NCBI GenBank assembly: GCA_900101355.1
Contig: FMUV01000005.1
Location: 1 to 64,000, forward strand
Length of the DNA stretch: 64,000 nucleotides
Source of the DNA: Ruminococcus sp. YE282
Lineage (GTDB): Bacteria > Bacillota > Clostridia > Oscillospirales > Acutalibacteraceae
Direction: 5' to 3'
The notes beneath the pieces were generated by a model. That model ran no database searches and was not told the DNA's origin. It saw only the letters and a program-made list of their open reading frames with translations. This document shows positions 25,023 to 32,191 of the stretch, piece by piece; within the stretch, counting starts at the first letter, position 1, and each line of letters begins with the position of its first letter. The position numbers and the translations under genes were made by a program.

Positions 25023-26135
25023 ATGAAGAATTTAGATAAATATAGAGGTTGCTTGATTGGCGGCGCTGCAGGCGACGCATTGGGATATGCCATTGAGTTC
25101 TTTGATGAGAAAAGCATATTTCAAAAATTCGGTGAGAGCGGTATAACAGAATATGAGCTGACAAACGGCAAAGCGCTGATATCTGATGATACGCAGATGA
25201 CGCTATTTACTGCAAACGGTTTGCTGCTCGGAACGACCAGAGGACAATTGCGCGGGATCATGGCTTCGTATCCGTCATATATCGCTTATTGCTACAAAGA
25301 TTGGTATAGAACACAGACGGAAAGATACCCTATTGATAAGGAAAACCCTTATGCGTATACTTGGCTGGTAAATATCCCGGAGTTGTTTCACAGAAGAGCG
25401 CCCGGAAATACTTGTATGTCCGCAATCAGCGCTGGTGCAAATGGTTCAGTGAATGAACCGATCAATAGAAGTAAAGGTTGCGGCGGAGTGATGAGGGTAG
25501 CCCCTGTCGGACTATATTTCGATAATGGAATTAAATCCGATTCGGAACTCGATATGATAGGAGCAGAGGCAGCTGCCATCACACACGGACATGAGCTTGG
25601 ATATATCCCGGCGGCGACTTTGGTTCATATCATAAGACGCTTGGCCCATGAGGATATCAGCATAGAAGAAGCTGTCAGGTCAGCCTTAAAGACAACAGCC
25701 GATATGTTCAGGGACGTAAAGGATATTGGTTACTATATCAGTCTTATGAATAAGGCTGTGGAGTTGTCTGCCAAAGATATCTCGGATCTTGAAGCGATAC
25801 ACATGCTCGGACAGGGCTGGGTAGCGGAAGAAGCGCTCGCGATAGCGGTTTATTGTGCTTTGAAATATCCTGATGACATTGATAAGGCTCTCATCGCCGC
25901 AGTTAATCACAAGGGCGACAGCGACTCAACAGGAGCTATAGCCGGTAACATCGTGGGCGCAAGTGTAGGTTTAAGTGGTATCCCGGATAAGTATAAGAAC
26001 AACCTTGAATTGTACGATGTAATTATCGAGATCGCAGATGATTTATACAATGACTGCCAGATGTATGAGTACAGCGACTATACGGACGAGATATGGGTGA
26101 GCAAGTATGTCAAGAAAACGTACCCGAAACGATAA
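25023..26135 (+). CDS. ADP-ribosylglycohydrolase family protein
   Basis: 370 residues from the ATG at 25023 (GAGGAAA upstream). The all-helical ARH fold is shown by GCLIGGAAGDALGYAIEF (residues about 8-25), SDDTQMTLF with metal-binding Asp pair (about 55-63), CGGVMRVAPVGLY (about 153-165), and NHKGDSDSTGAIAGNIVGA (near 297-315), the last two being Mg-binding segments. The enzyme removes ADP-ribose from a protein or small molecule (dinitrogenase-reductase-activating, ARH3-like or ADP-ribosyl antibiotic type cannot be separated). No ADP-ribosyltransferase is adjacent. Cargo of the ICE. Confidence 0.87.
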   Translation: MKNLDKYRGCLIGGAAGDALGYAIEFFDEKSIFQKFGESGITEYELTNGKALISDDTQMTLFTANGLLLGTTRGQLRGIMASYPSYIAYCYKDWYRTQTERYPIDKENPYAYTWLVNIPELFHRRAPGNTCMSAISAGANGSVNEPINRSKGCGGVMRVAPVGLYFDNGIKSDSELDMIGAEAAAITHGHELGYIPAATLVHIIRRLAHEDISIEEAVRSALKTTADMFRDVKDIGYYISLMNKAVELSAKDISDLEAIHMLGQGWVAEEALAIAVYCALKYPDDIDKALIAAVNHKGDSDSTGAIAGNIVGASVGLSGIPDKYKNNLELYDVIIEIADDLYNDCQMYEYSDYTDEIWVSKYVKKTYPKR

Positions 26136-26158
26136 TTATTAACATCAGGAAAGTTGCA

Positions 26159-26818
26159 ATGAACAATAAAAACATTAGAAAAATAATAGGGCAGTATTCG
26201 CTGTTTCTGATAGGATTGTTTATCGCTTCAATGGGTGTTGCTTTTTCAACTAAAGCGGGTTTGGGCACTTCGCCAGTGGCTTCGTTGCCTTATTCGGTTT
26301 CATTGGTGAGCAGCTTGTTTTCATTCGGCGGCTGGCTGAATGTACTGAGTGTGATCCAAATAGCTGTTCAGGTCATCCTGCTCAGGCGCAAATGCAAGCC
26401 GGTTGAAATTATCATTCAGACGGTATTGGCATTTGTATATGGCTATCTGACAAATCTGTCCTGTTGGCTGATTCGGGATATTCCCGTGAACAATTACTTT
26501 GAACAGCTGTTGTATCTGGCAATAAGCTGCTTTGTTCTCGCCTTCGGAATCTGGTTACAGTTCAAGGGTAAGGTGGCAATGCTCCCTGGAGAAGCGATGA
26601 ACCGAGCAATCAGCGAAGTGACGGGCAAGCGGTATGAAAACGTCAAGATTTTCTTTGATATTTTCTATATCGCTGTTTCCGCTATCATTTGTCTTGTGTT
26701 CTTAGGGGAACTCAAGGGAGTGAGAGAAGGAAGTATTATCGCCGCTATATCTGTTGGCTTTATAATCAAGCTTTATAATCTGATTTTTGATAAATATAAA
26801 AGCAAAGTAAATAACTGA
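26159..26818 (+). CDS. YczE/YitT-like integral membrane protein (DUF6198 type)
   Basis: 219 residues from the ATG at 26159 with AGGAAAG upstream. Five hydrophobic segments (about 12-30, 47-72, 79-97, 110-130, 163-183, last one near 190-208). The sequence FSTKAGLGTSPVASLPYSV and the later LPGEAMNRAI fit the YczE/DUF6198 group of putative membrane transporters. The substrate is unknown. Its upstream 24 codons overlap the ARH gene in another frame, and the start given is the best by ribosome binding site. Last gene of this cargo block, followed by a terminator. Confidence 0.7.
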   Translation: MNNKNIRKIIGQYSLFLIGLFIASMGVAFSTKAGLGTSPVASLPYSVSLVSSLFSFGGWLNVLSVIQIAVQVILLRRKCKPVEIIIQTVLAFVYGYLTNLSCWLIRDIPVNNYFEQLLYLAISCFVLAFGIWLQFKGKVAMLPGEAMNRAISEVTGKRYENVKIFFDIFYIAVSAIICLVFLGELKGVREGSIIAAISVGFIIKLYNLIFDKYKSKVNN

Positions 26819-26836
26819 ATACATAATAAAATGAAG

Positions 26837-26870
26837 CACCAATCGACTGGCTGAGTCGGTTGGTGTTTTT
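26837..26870 (+). terminator. Rho-independent terminator
   Basis: CACCAATCGACT (26837-26848) and AGTCGGTTGGTG (26854-26865) pair with one G-T wobble, loop of five, followed by TTTTT. It separates the cargo block from the next transfer gene. Confidence 0.85.
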
Positions 26871-26927
26871 CTGTTAGGAGGTATTTTTATCAGCGCAACG
26901 ATAGGAGCCGCGCTAAAGAAAATAGCT

Positions 26928-28262
26928 GTGGCTATACTCACAAACAAGAACGCTTTGAAAAAAGCACTGACCGTTATTCTTTGCATCCTTCTCGCTATAT
27001 TTATGCCTGTCATTGCGATAGTCTCGTTCTTTTCGGGAGGTATCAGTGTTGATACTGCCGGACTCTCGCAGAAGATAGAAGCACAATTGACAGCTGAAGA
27101 ACGAGCAAAAATATCCAAAGCTGAAGAACTGCTCAAAAAAGTTGAGAGCGAGATGAAGAAAAAGAAATATACCGACGATCAGATTCTGCAATCAAGGGTT
27201 ATAACGGTCTTATTCCTGCAGGATAAGGTTTCGGATAAGGACTTCGTGAAAAAGCTCGTTGGTTGTTTCAAGAAGAATCAAACCACTAAAAACCTCATCA
27301 GCAATATCAACAGAACCTTCGGCACGACCATTGAGGTAGTAGATTATGAAAAGCTGATGTCGTACATTTACACGTCATCATCGGATTACGATATTGTTCA
27401 TGTAGCCAAAAAAGAGATAGGCAATGTCGGCGGCGAAAAGTATTGGAAATGGTACGGATTTAAATCAAGAGTTGATTGGTGCTGCATATTTGTTTCTTGG
27501 TGCGCGAATCAATGCGGATATATCGAGTCGGGATTAGTGCCGAAATACTCTATCGTTGACGATGGTGTTAATTGGTTCAAATCCAAGAATCAATGGCTGC
27601 CCGGTTCGGCAACGCCAAGCCCCGGAAACATCATTTTCTTTGATTGGGCGAATGATGGTTTGGACGGCAAGGGCGATCACACAGGCATTGTCGAAAAAGT
27701 TGAGAACGGTATGGTTTATACGATTGAAGGCAACAGTGGAGATAAGGTCTGCGAATGTCAATACTCAATCGGTAATAAAGAGATATTAGGATACGGTAAG
27801 TTCAAACAGCCGGATATCTCAGCAACAGGTGACGCGGCAACTCAGGTGTGGAAGTATCTAAAAAGCTACGGCTATTCAGACAGTGTAGCTGCAGGCATCA
27901 TCGGTAATATGATGAGAGAATGCGGCGGAGATACTCTTGATCTCGATTGGGATGTTGTCGGTCATTTTAACGGCGATGAGTTTTACGGATTGTGTCAGTG
28001 GTGTCTGAGATATGCCCCATCAAATTTCAAGGGTGCGACAATCAAGGAACAGTGCGATTATCTGCACAAGACAATCGAATCAGAGTTTGCGACTTACGGC
28101 GGTAACTATAACGGAATAACCTATCAGCAATTCCTTAGAGCCGATACACGCACGGCGGCGATAGCTTTTGAAAGAGTCTATGAGCGATGCGGTGATTATT
28201 CATTTGAGGACGCACGCAGAGCGGATAACGCCGAGAAAGCGTATAACAAATTCCATAAATAG
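26928..28262 (+). CDS. VirB1-like peptidoglycan hydrolase: CHAP plus phage-type lysozyme domain
   Basis: 444 residues from the GTG at 26928. A transmembrane helix (about 17-38) anchors an extracellular part. The CHAP amidase/endopeptidase domain (about 150-300) has catalytic Cys in DWCCIFVSWC and His in GDHTGIVEKV. A phage-tail lysozyme-type domain (about 305-440) shows VAAGIIGNMMRECGG with catalytic Glu and GLCQWCLR. The protein opens the cell wall for the mating channel. No ribosome binding site precedes the GTG, but AGGAGG at 26876-26881 precedes an in-frame ATC at 26889. The sequence from there (I-S-A-T-I-G-A-A-L-K-K) looks like the true N-terminus, giving 457 residues. Confidence 0.85.
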   Translation: MAILTNKNALKKALTVILCILLAIFMPVIAIVSFFSGGISVDTAGLSQKIEAQLTAEERAKISKAEELLKKVESEMKKKKYTDDQILQSRVITVLFLQDKVSDKDFVKKLVGCFKKNQTTKNLISNINRTFGTTIEVVDYEKLMSYIYTSSSDYDIVHVAKKEIGNVGGEKYWKWYGFKSRVDWCCIFVSWCANQCGYIESGLVPKYSIVDDGVNWFKSKNQWLPGSATPSPGNIIFFDWANDGLDGKGDHTGIVEKVENGMVYTIEGNSGDKVCECQYSIGNKEILGYGKFKQPDISATGDAATQVWKYLKSYGYSDSVAAGIIGNMMRECGGDTLDLDWDVVGHFNGDEFYGLCQWCLRYAPSNFKGATIKEQCDYLHKTIESEFATYGGNYNGITYQQFLRADTRTAAIAFERVYERCGDYSFEDARRADNAEKAYNKFHK

Positions 28263-28280
28263 GAGTGAGGTAAAAAATAT

Positions 28281-28309
28281 CTGGATATTTAATAAAAATG
28301 TGGTATTGT
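28281..28309 (+). promoter_or_regulatory. ICE promoter, CTGGAT-17-TATTGT type
   Basis: CTGGAT (28281-28286), 17-base spacer, TATTGT (28304-28309). It shares ATCTGGNTAT and GTGGTATTGT with the promoters at 6764 and 37764 and drives the pentapeptide pair. Confidence 0.55.
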
Positions 28310-28338
28310 TTGTTGTTACACGAAGGAGGTGAGAACCA

Positions 28339-29388
28339 ATGATTTACAAAGCACAGTTTGAAACCAAGCGCAGCAGAGTTGATTTTGATGAGTGTGATAT
28401 CAAATTCAGCGTAGGGCTATCCATAGAGGACTTCGATCATCTGCGGACAAATCTGTTAGAGGAATCAAAATTTATCAAGCCATACCTTCACATGCTTGAT
28501 AGAACAGCCGAGGTTGACCAGGCGATTCTGTTTACTTGCGATGATGAGAAGTACGGACTGATAGTGATTCCGAGCGACACAGGCTATGCCAAATACACGG
28601 CGTTTGTTCCCGACGCGAGAAGGATGCCTGCCCATATGCAGTACAGCTCGCTTGATCAGCACGATGAAGAGATGACGCGTATTGTCGGACTCTATTCACA
28701 GAGAGCCTTGCGGGATCAGGAGGACGGAGAGTACAATCTTGATTTTGATGAGATTTATGACGAGTTCAAATTCAGAGATTTCAATCAAAACCTATTCCTC
28801 GATATGCTTCGTGACCGCCCTGAGTTTGATGATATCAATTACTATGACGGAGTGTACACCATCAAGATAGGAAGAGAACACCTGAGTGATGATGAATACT
28901 ACCGATTGTATCAGGATGATATCGATATCATGGAAGCCAAGCATATCCTCTGGATGCATGACGCAGGCGGAGAACAAGCGGACTTTCGAGGCTGCGAGAT
29001 GGATGGTATTGATTTCAAAGGCAAGAACTTCGCCGGAGCGATCTTTGATGACAGTATCATAACCAACTCGGAATTCCAAAACGCATTGCTTATGGGTGCA
29101 AGCTTTAATCAGGCAGAAATCAACAAGTGCGATTTCACGAATGCGACAGCCGAGGAAGTCAAGGCAAAGAAAGCCGCCTTCATCGACTGCAATTTCACTC
29201 AAGCAGATTTCATTGAAAGTGACTTTGAGGGAACGCGCTTTGACAGCTGCGATTTCAGTTGCATATCAATTGAGAACAGCTGTATCAAAGACACGGAATT
29301 CTTTGGACCGGAACCGGAACGGGAAGAATTGCTCAGGTGCTATTTGATATTACCCGATTCCGAACAAGAACAGAATATCAATTTGTAA
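28339..29388 (+). CDS. Pentapeptide-repeat protein with N-terminal ICE domain, copy 1
   Basis: 349 residues. An N-terminal domain (about 1-190, resembling what I associate with DUF6329: LLEESKFIKPYL, then G-Y-A-K-Y-T-A-F-V-P-D-A-R) is followed by D-I-M-E-A-K-H-I-L-W-M-H-D-A-G-G at about 195-212. Right-handed beta-helix pentapeptide repeats (about 215-325) follow, of the type A(D/N)F: ADFRGCEMDGIDF, ADFIESDFEGTRFDSCDF. Such helices can mimic DNA and bind gyrase or protect from it. It is the same length as the next gene and similar throughout, so the pair arose by duplication. AAGGAGGTGAG precedes the ATG. Confidence 0.78.
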   Translation: MIYKAQFETKRSRVDFDECDIKFSVGLSIEDFDHLRTNLLEESKFIKPYLHMLDRTAEVDQAILFTCDDEKYGLIVIPSDTGYAKYTAFVPDARRMPAHMQYSSLDQHDEEMTRIVGLYSQRALRDQEDGEYNLDFDEIYDEFKFRDFNQNLFLDMLRDRPEFDDINYYDGVYTIKIGREHLSDDEYYRLYQDDIDIMEAKHILWMHDAGGEQADFRGCEMDGIDFKGKNFAGAIFDDSIITNSEFQNALLMGASFNQAEINKCDFTNATAEEVKAKKAAFIDCNFTQADFIESDFEGTRFDSCDFSCISIENSCIKDTEFFGPEPEREELLRCYLILPDSEQEQNINL

Positions 29389-29412
29389 CGCCGATGGGAA
29401 ACTATCGGCGTT
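29387..29412 (+). terminator. Hairpin between the two pentapeptide genes
   Basis: AACGCCGAT (29387-29395) pairs perfectly with ATCGGCGTT (29404-29412), loop GGGAAACT. No T-run follows, so it may be an attenuator or mRNA stabiliser rather than a full terminator. Confidence 0.45.
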
Positions 29413-29437
29413 AACTTATGAAAGGAAGTGAAAACAA

Positions 29438-30487
29438 ATGATTTTGAATGTACACCTTATTCGTAAGGCTGACGATTATGCTTTGCATAGATGTGAGGTA
29501 GCGAAGGTAGTTGAAATCAGCCACGGAGATTTCAATGAACTGAAATGTAATCCGCTTAAAGATTATGACTTTATTTCGGAGTACAAGGATAAGCTCGAAT
29601 ACGGAAACACTTCAACAATTCCGTGTGTTATGTTTCTTGACAGCGAAGGAGATGATGGTATCCTCGTAGATCCACAGGGATATGATTACGCCAGATACTC
29701 GGCGTATGTTTCAAACGCACGACAGCTGTGCAGACTCGGACAGTATCCTTCGTTGGAAGAATCAAATAAGGATATGGAGAGCTTGGTTGAACACTATGCC
29801 AAAGAAGTGCTGAACACGCACCGGGACGGACAAGCGACTCTCTCCCTTTCTGCTGTGGGCGACTATTATCAGTCTGAATATCAAGGCTTTCTCGATCATG
29901 AACTCTTCCAGAACATGATGATGGAAAGACCTGAGTTTGATGACATCGAAGAAAACTGCGGAGATCTGTTTATCAATGTGAAACCCGAATATCAGTATGG
30001 TCACAGACGCTTGCTTACTCAGCAGGAAGTTGATGTGATGTGTGCAAAGCATGTTCTGTGGTTGAATGACGCAGGCGGTGAACGCGCCAGCTTCCAAAAC
30101 TGTTATCTGAACAATCTTAATCTTTACGGCAGGGATTTGTCTAACAGCTATTGTGAAGGTGCGGTGTTTGAAAACTGCGATATGCATTCAACAGACTTCA
30201 GTAATGCCGAGATGGAGTCAACACGTTTTGAAAACTGCTATATGCAAGACATCTTTGCAAACAAATCAAACTTTATTCAAGCCGACTTTATCGGCTGTGA
30301 TATTTCAAATTCTGTTGTGTGCGATTCGCTCCTCACAAGCGCGACGATGACGAATTGTGATGTTGTGAATACGCAGATAACTAATTGTCAGATGGACGGA
30401 TTTGAACATCCCGAAACAGAATTTGATGAAGCGGCTTGTGCAACAGGTCAAACATCCAGTGAAACAAACAATATGAATATATCATAA
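29438..30487 (+). CDS. Pentapeptide-repeat protein with N-terminal ICE domain, copy 2
   Basis: 349 residues, paralogue of the previous gene. Matching blocks are Y-A-R-Y-S-A-Y-V-S-N-A-R (about 88-99), RPEFDDIEENCG, VDVMCAKHVLWLNDAGGERA (about 195-215), and then pentapeptide coils (ASFQNCYLNNLNLYGRDL, TDFSNAEMESTRFENCYM, ADFIGCDISNSVVCD). GAAAGGAAGTGA before the ATG is the ribosome binding site. A stretch of Glu/Thr/Ser ends the protein. Having two diverged copies suggests targets that differ, for example two restriction or topoisomerase partners. That is inference. Confidence 0.78.
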   Translation: MILNVHLIRKADDYALHRCEVAKVVEISHGDFNELKCNPLKDYDFISEYKDKLEYGNTSTIPCVMFLDSEGDDGILVDPQGYDYARYSAYVSNARQLCRLGQYPSLEESNKDMESLVEHYAKEVLNTHRDGQATLSLSAVGDYYQSEYQGFLDHELFQNMMMERPEFDDIEENCGDLFINVKPEYQYGHRRLLTQQEVDVMCAKHVLWLNDAGGERASFQNCYLNNLNLYGRDLSNSYCEGAVFENCDMHSTDFSNAEMESTRFENCYMQDIFANKSNFIQADFIGCDISNSVVCDSLLTSATMTNCDVVNTQITNCQMDGFEHPETEFDEAACATGQTSSETNNMNIS

Positions 30488-30496
30488 GAGGTGCAA

Positions 30497-30748
30497 ATGA
30501 AGAAAGAGAATATCAGCATTGCTTATGACAGCGAGAAACTTTCTGCTGTCAAATTTTATATGGAGCAGCGCGATACCAATGTGAAGTCTGAACTCGAAAA
30601 AGCGCTCGACGCTCTCTATACAAAATATGTGCCTGCCAACGTGCGTGAGTTTCTTGATTTAAAATCTTCCGCGCAAACCATTAGCAGACCAAAATCATCT
30701 CGCTCAAAACCGAGTGAACACAAAAGCGAGGTGAGCGAAAATGTTTGA
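30497..30748 (+). CDS. DUF6103-type small protein
   Basis: 83 residues from the ATG at 30497 (AAGAGGTG upstream). The core (EKLSAVKFYMEQRDTNVKSE, then LEKALDALYTKYVPANVREF) is the pattern of DUF6103, small helical proteins of clostridial ICEs located just before the relaxase region. A Ser/Arg/Lys-rich tail follows. It overlaps the next gene by eight bases; the GAGGTGAG encoding its last codons is the ribosome binding site of that gene. Perhaps an oriT or relaxosome accessory. Confidence 0.68.
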   Translation: MKKENISIAYDSEKLSAVKFYMEQRDTNVKSELEKALDALYTKYVPANVREFLDLKSSAQTISRPKSSRSKPSEHKSEVSENV

Positions 30749-31403
30749 AACTAATTTTGATTTCGACTACAACCGATATAAGCTCAATGCAGTGATCGAT
30801 TGCTTCCATCACGAGGAAGAAGAGCTGCGTATGGAATTGATCAATCACATGGAAAAGCTCTACGATGAGCTTGTGCCTCCCGAAGTGAAGGAGCAAGTGG
30901 ACGCTGAAATCGTTGCCGAGCATAACCGTCAGTGGAAGTACGATAATTGCTTCGCGCTTATCCGTATGCACAATATGGATGAAGATGAATTCTTCTTAGC
31001 GGCGAAGGGAATCAATTCATTGTACGACGCGGCTCTCAAGTACTACTGTGATTTCATATACATGAAAGATGAGTACACTCTTGATTGCCTTGTTGATAAA
31101 TTCGATTCCTATGATTATCTTGACGAGCCTGTCTTTAATGTTCTGTCAGACGCACAAGCAAATGATAAAAGAATCAGTTGCGAAGTGCATTATGATTTTG
31201 AAGTAGGTACTCTTGAAATGCGCGGCAGTGATGGAACGATGGTTGGTTACGATATGAATGTTATCTCGGATATCCTTGATAGAACTGAGAGCGATAAGTT
31301 TAACGAAGCGCAGAAGCGCGCAAAGTTTGATGAAGAGATTAAATCATATCTACAGGAAATCAATGTTGAAGGTGAGAACGAGGGCAGTACAATGCGCCTG
31401 TGA
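30741..31403 (+). CDS. ICE protein with DUF6103-like start and acidic middle
   Basis: 220 residues. Residues 10-65 (YKLNAVIDCFHHEEEELRME, MEKLYDELVPPEVKEQVDAE) repeat the layout of the preceding DUF6103 protein, so this is a larger relative with an added domain of about 150 residues. It ends GSTMRL with no gene overlapping its 3' end: another M-K/R-L/M tail that cannot be explained by a ribosome binding site. It is the last gene before the candidate oriT. Confidence 0.58.
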   Translation: MFETNFDFDYNRYKLNAVIDCFHHEEEELRMELINHMEKLYDELVPPEVKEQVDAEIVAEHNRQWKYDNCFALIRMHNMDEDEFFLAAKGINSLYDAALKYYCDFIYMKDEYTLDCLVDKFDSYDYLDEPVFNVLSDAQANDKRISCEVHYDFEVGTLEMRGSDGTMVGYDMNVISDILDRTESDKFNEAQKRAKFDEEIKSYLQEINVEGENEGSTMRL

Positions 31404-31777
31404 TCGCCGTGTTCGCCCTGTGTCGGCTTTTCTAAACTCAGGCAGGACACAGCCGTTTGAACGAGGGAGAGCCAACACGGGCGATTATTTGCAGAATTAC
31501 ACGAAAGGCAACACCATCGGCAAATCGGGGTATAAAACGGCGGTCGAAAAGTAAGCAGGAGAAAGCGTGTGTGTCGCAGACGCGACCACACGCAGTTCAC
31601 AGCAGCCGGCAATGCCGACTGCAAAGCCATTTTTTGGGGTTTTGAGATTTCAAAAAAGTGTGTGTCATAAAACAGCTTTTGTGTCAGCTTGTGTGTCATA
31701 GAAACCGATTTGCCGTTGTTAAAGCCTTTTATTTGTACTCAAAACTGTGTGTCAATAAGAATTGAGGTGAATTAAGC
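31404..31777 (+). other. Probable origin of transfer (oriT) region
   Basis: 374 bases without a convincing gene, directly before the RHH accessory protein and the relaxase. It contains a hairpin with GCGTGTG (31565-31571) and CACACGC (31587-31593), and four copies of TGTGTGTC: at about 31569, 31661, 31690 and 31747. Such short direct repeats plus an inverted repeat are what an oriT with accessory-protein binding sites looks like. The nick site is not identified. Confidence 0.6.
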
Positions 31778-32188
31778 ATGGATAAGACCGATAAAAAGGT
31801 TAGATTTGCATTGTATGTAAATCAATCGGCTTTAGATCTTGTAGACGAATATTTCGAGAAAGATAACTGCTTTAGTAAGAGCGAGTTCATAGAAAATGCG
31901 ATCAGATTCTATGTCAGCTATCTTTCTTCCGATACAAATATTCCTTATTTATCTACAGTTGTTATGTCAACGATGGATTCTTTACTCAAAGAAAATACAA
32001 ACAGACTCAGCAAATTGATTTTTAAGTTAGCGGTTGAGCTCGCTATCACTATGAATGTCGTAGCGGCAAATCAGGGAGTCGATAAAGAAGTCCTTAATAG
32101 TTTGCGCGGTGAATGTATCAAGGAAGTCAAAAAGACTAACGGTATCTTTACTTTTGATGAAGCGGATAATTGGCAGAAAGGCTTGTAA
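31778..32188 (+). CDS. Ribbon-helix-helix relaxosome accessory protein
   Basis: 136 residues. N-terminal ribbon-helix-helix domain (about 6-46: KKVRFALYVNQSALDLVDEY, then S-K-S-E-F-I-E-N-A-I-R-F-Y), followed by a long helical C-terminal part. Proteins of this shape next to MobP-type relaxases bind repeats at oriT and help load the relaxase. The TGTGTGTC repeats just upstream are the natural candidate sites. The relaxase gene begins three bases after its stop. Confidence 0.78.
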   Translation: MDKTDKKVRFALYVNQSALDLVDEYFEKDNCFSKSEFIENAIRFYVSYLSSDTNIPYLSTVVMSTMDSLLKENTNRLSKLIFKLAVELAITMNVVAANQGVDKEVLNSLRGECIKEVKKTNGIFTFDEADNWQKGL

Positions 32189-32191
32189 TTT

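Noticed and set aside
31565..31760. CRISPR array from repeated TGTGTGTC
   Set aside because: Only an 8-mer repeats, at irregular spacing, with no spacer-repeat pattern and no cas genes.
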